A stretch of 5,624 nt of DNA, taken from the NCBI GenBank assembly GCA_003231675.1, contig QIJB01000092.1, positions 1 through 5,624 on the forward strand, written 5' to 3'. The position numbers and the translations under genes were made by a program. This document shows, in pieces, positions 1 to 5,298 of the stretch. Below the pieces are notes generated by a model that was given only the letters and a program-made list of their open reading frames with translations, made no database searches and was not told the DNA's origin. Source of the DNA: Candidatus Campbelliibacteriota bacterium. GTDB lineage: Bacteria; Patescibacteriota; Minisyncoccia; UBA9983. How positions within the stretch are numbered: the first letter of the stretch is position 1; each line of letters starts with the position of its first letter.

Positions 1-981
1 CTGTATAAGGATATTCTTGAAAAGAAATTGAATGTAAGGCAGTCGGAGGCCATATCAAGGCGCATTGCCACTGAAAGGGCGCGAAAGCAGGAGGGTTCGT
101 TGTTGGATTTGGAAACAAAAGGCATTGAAGAGAAATTATCCGAGATGCTTGGGACGAGAGTGCAAATAGAAAAAACAGGAAAGAAAGGGAAAATTCATAT
201 TGATTTTTTTTCAGAAGAAGAACTGAGATCTTTCCTTGAAAAAGTTGCAGGAGAAGAAACCGGAGAGAGTCTCGCGGTTGATGAGGAAATACCGGACGAA
301 ACAAGAAGAGATTCTCATTTTCCGTCCGACGCCGAACTGAAGCCGGAGAGTGTAAAGATACCGATTCTCGTTGTTGAAGATACTAAAGATTATCTCAAAG
401 ATAAAAGTATTAAAGAAAAAGAAAAGCCTTTTATTCTTACGGTTAAAGAAGAAATTGAGGAGAAGATTGTTGAACCGGAAAAAGAGAGGAGTATTGATTT
501 CAAAAAGATAAGAATACCTGTTATCGCGGACGAATCGGTTGAAGAGGATGAGAGTGATTTTGAACCCGCTGAACAAATTTCCGAAGGTGTTAAGACCGGA
601 TTTCCGAATGAAGAAGTTGTAAAAAAAGAATTGCCGAACAGAGAAAATGGCGTGGAAAACCGGGAGGAAAAAATTGAGGAAGAACAAGGAGATGGAAAGT
701 TTAAGGACTTTGAGAATAGTGAAGCGGAGGGAATTGAAAAGATGGAAAAACCGAAAGAAAAAGTAAGCAGGGGGTTGAGCTGGCTGAGCGGTCTTCTGGA
801 AGAATACGAGCCGGAAGAAGTTGAGATGGATGAAGAATATCAGGAAAAGAATGCCGATAACAGCGAAAAAAAACCGATTATTCTTGAAAATCTTCTTGAA
901 GAAAAATCCCCTGTGTCTTCGGTTCCAAATAATCCGGGCAACGATGATGAGGATGATCTTATTAAGAATTTCAGCCTTTAG
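1..981 (+). CDS. parB: ParB-family chromosome partition protein, C-terminal part with long acidic tail (5' end outside window)
   Basis: The reading frame is open from base 1, so the gene starts upstream; 326 residues are visible. Residues 1-22 (LYKDILEKKLNVRQSEAIS) match the end of the ParB helical DNA-binding domain with its typical 'L-x-V-R-Q-x-E' signature. Residues about 37-82 match the ParB C-terminal dimerisation domain: an amphipathic helix (IEEKLSEMLGTRV), then a basic turn (KTGKKGKIHIDFFS) and a last helix (EEELRSFLEKV). ParB normally binds parS sites near the origin, clamps on DNA using CTP and works with the ATPase ParA. Most ParB proteins end about here. This one continues for roughly 240 residues rich in Glu and Lys, probably disordered, with short hydrophobic islands such as VKIPILVVED, KKIRIPVIAD and GLSWLSGLLEEY. 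It converges on rel, with only 20 bases between the two stops. The family call is firm; the role of the tail is unknown. Confidence 0.85.
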   Translation: MYKDILEKKLNVRQSEAISRRIATERARKQEGSLLDLETKGIEEKLSEMLGTRVQIEKTGKKGKIHIDFFSEEELRSFLEKVAGEETGESLAVDEEIPDETRRDSHFPSDAELKPESVKIPILVVEDTKDYLKDKSIKEKEKPFILTVKEEIEEKIVEPEKERSIDFKKIRIPVIADESVEEDESDFEPAEQISEGVKTGFPNEEVVKKELPNRENGVENREEKIEEEQGDGKFKDFENSEAEGIEKMEKPKEKVSRGLSWLSGLLEEYEPEEVEMDEEYQEKNADNSEKKPIILENLLEEKSPVSSVPNNPGNDDEDDLIKNFSL

Positions 982-1001
982 CGTTCTATAATCCGGAACT
1001 G

Positions 1002-2465
1002 TCAAAAAAACCCTTCTTTTTTAAGGCTTGACCTTATGCATTTTTTGGCAAAAGATGTTTTTGTGTGTTTAAGCCACTCCATGGACGGTTTTTTGTTTTT
1101 TTGCGTTTGGATTTCAACGATATCTCCGTTTTTAAGTTCTGTGTTTAAGGAAACGAATTTTCCGTTGACTGTTGCCCCTGTGGCGCTGTCGCCAATTTGG
1201 CTGTGAACCGCGTAAGCGAAATCAACAGTACTCGCTCCTTCCGGCAAATCTATAACATCTCCCTTGGGAGTGAAGCAGAACACCCTGTCTTTGAAAAAAT
1301 CTATCGTTAAATCCTCTATAAAATCCTTTGATTGAGAAGCCCCCTTTTGCCATTCTATCAATTGGTTGACCCAAGCGAGCCTGGAATTGAGTTTTCCGCC
1401 CGTTTTCGGTTTTCCGGATTCAGTGTAAGCCCAGTGGGCGGCGATTCCATGCTCGGCTTCCTCGTGCATTTTTTGCGTCCTGATTTGTATTTCCGTTATT
1501 TTTCCGTTCGTGGCGAAAACCGTCGTGTGCAGACTCTGATAGCCATTCGGTTTTGGCAAAGCTATGTAATCTTTAATTTTCCCGGGCAAAGGACGCCATT
1601 TTTTATGAATCATCCCAAGTATCTTGTAGCACTCTTCAATCGTGTCCACCCTTATTCTTATGGCGATAAGATCATAAACCTTATTGATATCCATATCAAT
1701 CTCGGGTTTCTTAAGTTTTTTATACAGGCTGTAAATGAATTTTACGCGTGAATCAACGCGGGCGTCCTTCACTCCTCCTTGCGCCAACATTTCATTGATT
1801 TCTCTCTGCACTTTCTCCAATTCCTTCTCTTTTTGTTCATATTTTCCTTTCATTAATTGCATCACCTTTTTATATTCCCCCGGTTGGAGATACATAAAGG
1901 AAAGATCTTCAAGCTGACCTTTTATTTCTCCTATACCGAGCCGGTTGGCGAGAGGAGCGTATATTTGCATGGTTTCGTGGGCTATTCTTATTTGTTTGTC
2001 TTCTCTGACGTATTTCAATGTCCGCATATTATGGAGCCGATCGGCAAGACGGATAAGAACCACCCTAATGTCTTTTGCCATCGCCAAAAACATTTTGCGA
2101 AGATTTTCAATTTCCCGTTCTATTCCTTTATATCTTAACTTTCCCAACTTGGTTACGCCGTCAACCATAAAGGCTATTTCTTCTCCGAATTTTTTCTTAA
2201 GCGTTCTCTTATCTATTGATTCATTATCCTCGCAAACATCGTGAAGGAGCCCGGCGGAGATTGTTTTTGCGTCAAGGTTCAAGTGAGCGAGCGTTTTAGC
2301 CGTCTCAAACGGATGAATAATATAATCTTCTCCGGAAAACCTTTTCTGACCTTCATGGGCATATTTGGCGAATTCAAAGGCGCGCGCGATGAGTTTAACA
2401 TCATCGGGCGAGGGATCTTTTAAGATACCGAGAAGTTCTTTAATGTCCGGTTTGACATTTTCCAT
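1002..2465 (-). CDS. rel: Bifunctional (p)ppGpp synthetase/hydrolase, short RelA/SpoT homologue lacking C-terminal regulatory domains
   Basis: Makes and degrades the stringent-response alarmone (p)ppGpp from ATP and GTP/GDP in the cytoplasm. Numbered from the chosen start (487 residues), the N-terminal HD hydrolase domain keeps its metal ligands: His51 (HPFE), His75-Asp76 with Glu79-Asp80 (HDVCED), and Asp142 (LADRLHNMRTL). The synthetase domain (about 235-345) keeps YDLIAIRIRV with Asp265, KDYIALPKPNGYQSLHTTV, Glu325 in TEIQIRT, and EHGIAAHW. The charge motif is KIKD (296-299), close to the RxKD of bifunctional enzymes and unlike the acidic ExDD of RelA-only synthetases. A TGS domain (about 393-454) follows. 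The protein ends about 33 residues later (SSLKKEGFF), so the helical, zinc-finger and ACT domains of 700-residue Rel/SpoT are absent. There is no room for them before parB. ATG at 2465 is preferred over ATG at 2474 because the latter lies inside a TATAAT box. No good Shine-Dalgarno is seen. Confidence 0.95.
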   Translation of the reverse strand: MENVKPDIKELLGILKDPSPDDVKLIARAFEFAKYAHEGQKRFSGEDYIIHPFETAKTLAHLNLDAKTISAGLLHDVCEDNESIDKRTLKKKFGEEIAFMVDGVTKLGKLRYKGIEREIENLRKMFLAMAKDIRVVLIRLADRLHNMRTLKYVREDKQIRIAHETMQIYAPLANRLGIGEIKGQLEDLSFMYLQPGEYKKVMQLMKGKYEQKEKELEKVQREINEMLAQGGVKDARVDSRVKFIYSLYKKLKKPEIDMDINKVYDLIAIRIRVDTIEECYKILGMIHKKWRPLPGKIKDYIALPKPNGYQSLHTTVFATNGKITEIQIRTQKMHEEAEHGIAAHWAYTESGKPKTGGKLNSRLAWVNQLIEWQKGASQSKDFIEDLTIDFFKDRVFCFTPKGDVIDLPEGASTVDFAYAVHSQIGDSATGATVNGKFVSLNTELKNGDIVEIQTQKNKKPSMEWLKHTKTSFAKKCIRSSLKKEGFF

Positions 2466-2480
2466 GGTTCTCATTATACT
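2452..2480 (+). promoter_or_regulatory. Near-consensus sigma-70 promoter for the structured leader and nine-cysteine gene
   Basis: TTGACA (2452-2457), a 17-base spacer and TATACT (2475-2480) match the consensus at 11 of 12 positions. The predicted start is near A2488, directly before the long inverted repeat. The -35 box lies inside the first codons of rel on the other strand, and the -10 box overlaps the rel -10 box by four bases, so polymerase probably cannot occupy both at once. Confidence 0.75.
2473..2478 (-). promoter_or_regulatory. Probable -10 box of the rel promoter
   Basis: The minus strand reads a perfect TATAAT whose last bases overlap an in-frame ATG (2474-2472). Transcription would begin about 7-8 bases downstream, at or beside the ATG at 2465, giving a leaderless or nearly leaderless mRNA. 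No convincing -35 hexamer lies 16-18 bases upstream (about 2496-2501 reads CTTTAA), so the promoter may be weak or depend on an activator. It overlaps the opposing -10 box of the plus-strand gene. Confidence 0.5.
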
Positions 2481-2489
2481 CTTATTTAG

Positions 2490-2583
2490 AATATTTTAAA
2501 GATGGAGCTGGGAGGAAGCCCTCACCTCTTAAAAAGAGGTAAAGCCGGTCGCGCCCGGACGGTCCTACCATTTTTAAAATATT
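2490..2583. repeat. Inverted repeat, 16-base arms around a 62-base core
   Basis: The arms AATATTTTAAAGATGG (2490-2505) and CCATTTTTAAAATATT (2568-2583) pair at 15 of 16 positions as DNA and at all 16 as plus-strand RNA, because the mismatch becomes a G-U pair. The AT-rich arms flank a GC-rich core. On the minus strand the left arm lies just upstream of the rel -10 box, so the DNA element could also affect rel. Confidence 0.8.
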
Positions 2584-2587
2584 ATTT

Positions 2588-2598
2588 AAAGGAGGTGA
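2588..2598 (+). promoter_or_regulatory. Perfect Shine-Dalgarno that decides a TTG start
   Basis: AAAGGAGGTGA is fully complementary to the usual 16S rRNA 3' end. GGAGG ends 7 bases before the TTG at 2603, which makes that the start codon although it is not ATG. It is also the target of the possible sequestering sequence at 2522-2528. Confidence 0.85.
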
Positions 2599-2602
2599 TT
2601 TT

Positions 2603-2818
2603 TTGAGAAAGACAAGGATTTGCCTTCTGTGCGGCGAGGAAGTATCTTGCCCTACGGAAGACTTCCCAAGGTTTTGCCCCGGTTGCCGGGGTGAACTGAG
2701 CTTGGTAAAAAAAGAAGACCTGCTGAGCAAAGGGAAAAAACCCTGCAAAAACGCAGAAGACTGCAAAAAGTGCGGAACAATGTTTCCGCACATAAATTGC
2801 CTAGAAGATCCTAAGTAG
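2603..2818 (+). CDS. Small nine-cysteine, probably zinc-binding protein of unknown function
   Basis: A 71-residue protein starting at TTG with an ideal ribosome binding site. It has nine cysteines (positions 7, 10, 16, 25, 28, 48, 54, 57, 66). Three CxxC knuckles are visible: CLLCG (7-11), CPGCR (25-29) and CKKCG (54-58). C7/C10 with C25/C28 would make one four-cysteine zinc ribbon. C48/C54/C57/C66, or C57 with His63 and Cys66, could form a second site. There is no signal peptide or membrane segment; the middle (35-47) is Lys-rich. I do not recognise the family. Zinc ribbons of this size often bind nucleic acid or act as adaptors, but a metal-storage or redox role is equally possible. It is monocistronic, with promoter, structured leader and terminator, and lies between the starts of rel and the end of topA on the opposite strand. 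Reality as a gene is well supported by its signals; function is open. Confidence 0.8.
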   Translation: MRKTRICLLCGEEVSCPTEDFPRFCPGCRGELSLVKKEDLLSKGKKPCKNAEDCKKCGTMFPHINCLEDPK

Positions 2819-2828
2819 CCATTACCCC

Positions 2829-2866
2829 CCCCCGCGCTTTAATTAAGCGTCGGGGGTTTCTTTTTT
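2829..2866 (+). terminator. Rho-independent terminator of the nine-cysteine gene
   Basis: CCCCCG-CGCTT (2829-2839) pairs with AAGCG-T-CGGGGG (2845-2856) with one bulged T, around a 5-base loop, and is followed by TTTCTTTTTT. The hairpin overlaps the stop codon and last residues of topA on the other strand. The run of nine C (2825-2833) forms its 5' arm. On the minus strand no T-run follows the hairpin, so it acts in one direction only. Confidence 0.85.
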
Positions 2867-4837
2867 CTCCCCTTCTTCCATTGGATTTTTCCAAGACGCA
2901 AAATCGCATTTCGGCCAGTTTGAACATCCGAAAAATATTCTTTTCGTTTTGGTGAATTTTTTAATGACATCCCCTTCCGCCTCCGGAGGACATTTGGGAC
3001 ATTTCATTCCTATTTTATCCGATTCCTTTTTAATCGCTTTCGCATTCTTGCAATCAGGGAAACCGGAGCAGGCGAGAAATTTCCCGAATCTGCCGTGTTT
3101 GATAATCATCGGCTTTCCGCATTTTTCGCACTTTTCGTCCGTTTCCTCGTCTGTGTGCTTTTTTTCAACTTCATCGTATTTTTCCATAAGGTTTTTGTGA
3201 AATGGCTGATAAAAATTTTTAATAATCGGCTCCCATTTTGTTTTCCCCTCCGCGATGTCATCAAACTCTTCTTCCATTTTGGCGGTAAAATCAATATCAA
3301 CGATTTGCGGAAAATGCTCGGTGAGAATGTCGTTTACCATCAGTCCCGTTTCCGTCGGAATAAATCTTCGCTGCTCGTTTTTTTCAATATAATTCCGTGT
3401 TTGAATTGTGGAAATCGTCGGAGCGTAAGTTGATGGTCGCCCAATACCATGTTCCTCAAGCGCTTTCACGAGAGTCGCCTCGCTGTATCTCGGTGGTGGC
3501 TCCGTGAAATGTTGATTGGGCAAAAGTTTTTCAAGTTCAAGCTTTTCGCTTTCGCTCAATTCCGGAAGAAGGTTTTCCGTGAAGGACGCCGGATACACTT
3601 TCAGCCATCCCTCAAACTTCATTATAGAACCGCTGGCGCGAAAAGTATAGTTTTTTGCGACGATATCCACCGTCGTTGAGTCAAAAATCGCCTCCTTCAT
3701 CTGACAGGCGATAAATCTTCGCCATATTAAATCGTAAAGTTTGAATTGTTTCTCGTCCAGTTTGCTTTCTAAATCTTCCGGCGTTTTGGTTGGGTCGGAG
3801 GGCCTGACCGCTTCATGCGCTTCCTGCGCCCCCTTTGATTTCGTTTTAAATTTTCGCGGTTCGCTCAAGGAAAACTCCTTTCCGAATTTTTCTTCAATTG
3901 TTTTCTTGGCGGAAGCGAGCGACTCGGCGGACAGATTCACGGAGTCCGTTCTCATATAGGTGATGAACCCTTTTTCGTAAAGTTGTTGGGCGAACATCAT
4001 CGTTTGTTTGGCTGAAAAATAAAGGTTGTTCGCCGCCGTCTGCTGGAGCGTGCTGGTGGTGAACGGCGGTTTGGACTGCCTTTTAACCTCTTTTTTCGCC
4101 ACTTTCTCAACCTTGTATTCGGAGTTTTTCAGGTCTTTAACAATTTCACCCGCCTCTTCTTTGTTTTTTATTGCGAATTTATCAAGCACCTTTCCGTCTT
4201 TTTTGGCGAGTCTGGCAGTAAATTGGCTGTTAGACTCTTTTTTGCTCAGCTCCGCTTCTATGTTCCAAAACTCAACGGGATTGAATTTCTCAATTTCCCG
4301 CTCCCTGTCTACAATAAGCCGAACCGCTACTGACTGGACGCGCCCGGCGGAAAGTCCTTTGAACATTTTTTTCCAGAGGAAAGGGGAGAGTTCATACCCG
4401 ACCAAGCGGTCGAGAATTCTGCGCGCCTGCTGGGCGTCAACGAGATTCAAGTCAATTTCCCTCGGGTTTTCCAACGCTCTTTCTATTGCCGATTTCGTAA
4501 TTTCGTGAAAGACGATTCTTTTGATTTTTTTCGGGTCTTCCAATCCCAACGCCTGAACCAAATGCCACGCGATGGCTTCTCCTTCACGGTCTTCATCAGA
4601 TGCCAGAATAACTTCATCTGCCTTCGTGGCTTCCTTTTTCAGCGCGTTAACCCTTTTTCTCGCCTTCGTGGGAATAACATAAGTTGGCTCAAAATTATTC
4701 TCCATATCAATTCCCATTTTTGATTTGGGTAAATCTCGGACATGTCCGAATGAGGATTCAACCTTAAAATCCTTTCCGAGAAATTTGGAAATGGTTTTCG
4801 CCTTGGTGGGGGATTCAACGATAACGAATTTTGTCAT
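2843..4837 (-). CDS. topA: DNA topoisomerase I (type IA)
   Basis: Relaxes negative supercoils by cutting one strand through a 5'-phosphotyrosine link. Numbered from the chosen start (664 residues), the Toprim domain opens the protein (TKFVIVESPTKAKTI, catalytic Glu8) and carries Asp81, Asp83 and Glu85 in ASDEDREGE. The active-site tyrosine is Tyr294 in GFITYMRTDSVNLS, with Arg296 beside it. HEAVRPS (about 341-347) and GIGRPSTYA (464-472) are further family blocks. Two C-terminal zinc ribbons are complete: Cys570/573/590/596 and Cys613/616/638/644. The length matches the compact type (B. subtilis about 690) and not the 865-residue E. coli enzyme. ATG at 4837 is chosen because MTKFVIVESPTKAKT is the conserved N terminus; an ATG eight codons upstream (4861) would add residues unlike the family and lies in the promoter. 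No Shine-Dalgarno precedes either. No sign of damage. Confidence 0.97.
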   Translation of the reverse strand: MTKFVIVESPTKAKTISKFLGKDFKVESSFGHVRDLPKSKMGIDMENNFEPTYVIPTKARKRVNALKKEATKADEVILASDEDREGEAIAWHLVQALGLEDPKKIKRIVFHEITKSAIERALENPREIDLNLVDAQQARRILDRLVGYELSPFLWKKMFKGLSAGRVQSVAVRLIVDREREIEKFNPVEFWNIEAELSKKESNSQFTARLAKKDGKVLDKFAIKNKEEAGEIVKDLKNSEYKVEKVAKKEVKRQSKPPFTTSTLQQTAANNLYFSAKQTMMFAQQLYEKGFITYMRTDSVNLSAESLASAKKTIEEKFGKEFSLSEPRKFKTKSKGAQEAHEAVRPSDPTKTPEDLESKLDEKQFKLYDLIWRRFIACQMKEAIFDSTTVDIVAKNYTFRASGSIMKFEGWLKVYPASFTENLLPELSESEKLELEKLLPNQHFTEPPPRYSEATLVKALEEHGIGRPSTYAPTISTIQTRNYIEKNEQRRFIPTETGLMVNDILTEHFPQIVDIDFTAKMEEEFDDIAEGKTKWEPIIKNFYQPFHKNLMEKYDEVEKKHTDEETDEKCEKCGKPMIIKHGRFGKFLACSGFPDCKNAKAIKKESDKIGMKCPKCPPEAEGDVIKKFTKTKRIFFGCSNWPKCDFASWKNPMEEGEKKETPDA

Positions 4838-4847
4838 ATATACAGAG

Positions 4848-4874
4848 GGTATATAAAACATCCTTGGCTGTCAA
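4848..4874 (-). promoter_or_regulatory. Probable topA promoter
   Basis: The minus strand shows a perfect -35 TTGACA (4874-4869) followed, after a short 15-base spacer, by TATACC (4853-4848). This would start transcription near 4841, only about four bases before the topA ATG, leaving no room for a Shine-Dalgarno. The -10 assignment is less certain than the -35, because the region is a run of alternating TA. Confidence 0.5.
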
Positions 4875-4880
4875 ACGTGA

Positions 4881-4909
4881 TTGACAGAGAGCTGTATTCG
4901 TGATAAATT
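4881..4909 (+). promoter_or_regulatory. Sigma-70-type promoter for the 72-residue gene
   Basis: TTGACA (4881-4886), a 17-base spacer and TAAATT (4904-4909), with TGA directly upstream giving an extended -10 (TGn). Expected start is near 4916, about 38 bases before the GTG start. Its -35 box is a mirror image of the topA -35 box six bases away. Confidence 0.65.
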
Positions 4910-4936
4910 TTAAACAGAGTTGTCAAAGTTAAAAAG

Positions 4937-4947
4937 AAAGGAGGTGA
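4937..4947 (+). promoter_or_regulatory. Perfect Shine-Dalgarno that decides a GTG start
   Basis: AAAGGAGGTGA, identical to the one before the nine-cysteine gene. GGAGG ends 9 bases before the GTG at 4954, a better spacing than the 15 bases to the next in-frame GTG at 4960. Confidence 0.85.
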
Positions 4948-4953
4948 GAAAAA

Positions 4954-5172
4954 GTGGGAGTGAAGATAAAAGTTGAAAAGGAAGTGGCCGTCATTATCAA
5001 AACAAACGGTCGCGACCAAAAAGTTTTCTCCGCCCATGAAGAAGAGGCGAGAGAATGGCTGAAAAGAAACGGTTTTGAAAGCCGTTTCAAGGACGTCAAA
5101 AAATGGTGGTTCAGAGTCGACGGTGTAGAAGCCGTCATTGTGGAACTTAACGCTCTGCCAAACAAAATTTAA
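4954..5172 (+). CDS. Small alpha/beta protein of unknown function, 72 residues
   Basis: Starts at GTG behind an ideal ribosome binding site and ends at TAA just before a strong terminator; promoter, binding site and terminator together make it a convincing single-gene unit. The protein is highly charged and soluble-looking. The pattern suggests two beta strands (VKIKVEKEVAVIIKTNG), an amphipathic helix (HEEEAREWLKRNGF) and two more strands (KKWWFRVDGVEAVIVELNA). The 'WLKRNGF' segment after a helix resembles many small hypothetical proteins, but I cannot assign a family. There are no cysteines, signal peptide or membrane segment. It lies between topA and dprA, which are often adjacent in one operon, and runs opposite to both, so it may be a later insertion or a lineage-specific gene. 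Function unknown; a regulator or small DNA-binding accessory would be a guess. Confidence 0.75.
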   Translation: MGVKIKVEKEVAVIIKTNGRDQKVFSAHEEEAREWLKRNGFESRFKDVKKWWFRVDGVEAVIVELNALPNKI

Positions 5173-5191
5173 TTTTCAGGACTTGCTTTTA

Positions 5192-5215
5192 GGACGCCTC
5201 GGCGTCCGCTTTTTT
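5192..5215 (+). terminator. Rho-independent terminator of the 72-residue gene
   Basis: GGACGCC (5192-5198) pairs perfectly with GGCGTCC (5201-5207) around a tight loop, followed by GC and then TTTTTT (5210-5215). It sits 19 bases after the stop codon. On the minus strand the sequence after the hairpin is not T-rich, so it does not look bidirectional. Its T-run overlaps the restored dprA stop codon. Confidence 0.9.
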
Positions 5216-5298
5216 ATATATTTTTACGAATTTCCCCACCGGATTCTTTAATGAAACCATTAAGCTCCATCATTGACAAGACTGAATTAACCTCATTC
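5214..5298 (-). pseudogene. dprA: Out-of-frame 3' tail of dprA
   Basis: In the frame shifted by one base, the minus strand reads NEVNSVLSMMELNGFIK and then ESGGEIRKNI before TAA (5216-5214). This is the expected second half of the DprA winged helix (recognition helix with 'EVNSxLSxMELxGxIK', then the wing). It continues the interrupted protein exactly at the place where the zero frame stops. The original dprA stop is thus most likely 5214. Confidence 0.85.

Larger units (their letters stand above)
2488..2602 (+). promoter_or_regulatory. Structured 5' leader, candidate cis-regulatory RNA (riboswitch-like translational switch)
   Basis: The leader of about 115 bases between promoter and start codon can form a 16-bp outer stem (2490-2505 with 2568-2583, one G-U pair). 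Inside are a 7-bp hairpin (ACCTCTT 2524-2530 with AAGAGGT 2534-2540), a GGG/CCC hairpin (2510-2512 with 2519-2521) and a GC-rich CCGG/CCGG hairpin (2545-2548 with 2555-2558). TCACCTC (2522-2528) is also perfectly complementary to GAGGTGA (2592-2598) in the ribosome binding site. The inner hairpin and a sequestered binding site are therefore mutually exclusive, the usual layout of a translational switch. I do not recognise a known riboswitch class. A DNA cruciform or a separate small RNA are alternatives. Confidence 0.5.

Noticed and set aside
211..1005. Long minus-strand reading frame opposite parB
   Set aside because: It is an artefact of the Glu/Lys-rich coding strand (poly-Phe/Asn/Leu product), with no start signals and an overlap with a real gene.
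2541..2567. Twister ribozyme or known riboswitch in the leader
   Set aside because: A short GCCGGTC...CCCGG stretch recalls twister, but the other conserved bases and the overall layout do not fit, and no known class was recognised.
2490..2583. Miniature inverted-repeat transposable element
   Set aside because: No target-site duplication or known terminal repeat is visible, and the element fits exactly between promoter and ribosome binding site, which suits a leader RNA better.
2482..2793. Minus-strand frames opposite the nine-cysteine gene
   Set aside because: The plus-strand gene has promoter, ribosome binding site, cysteine motifs and terminator; the minus frames have none and would run through the rel promoter.
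4026..4508. Plus-strand reading frame of 160 codons inside topA
   Set aside because: It is fully antisense to conserved topA codons, with no ribosome binding site and a composition typical of shadow frames.
4838..4861. Upstream ATG (4861) as the topA start
   Set aside because: It would add eight residues not found in the family and lies within the promoter; the conserved N terminus begins at 4837.
5289..5295. TGA in dprA read as glycine (genetic code 25)
   Set aside because: The next codons in that frame are GGT and then TAA, so recoding would not rescue the protein, and rel also ends in TGA.
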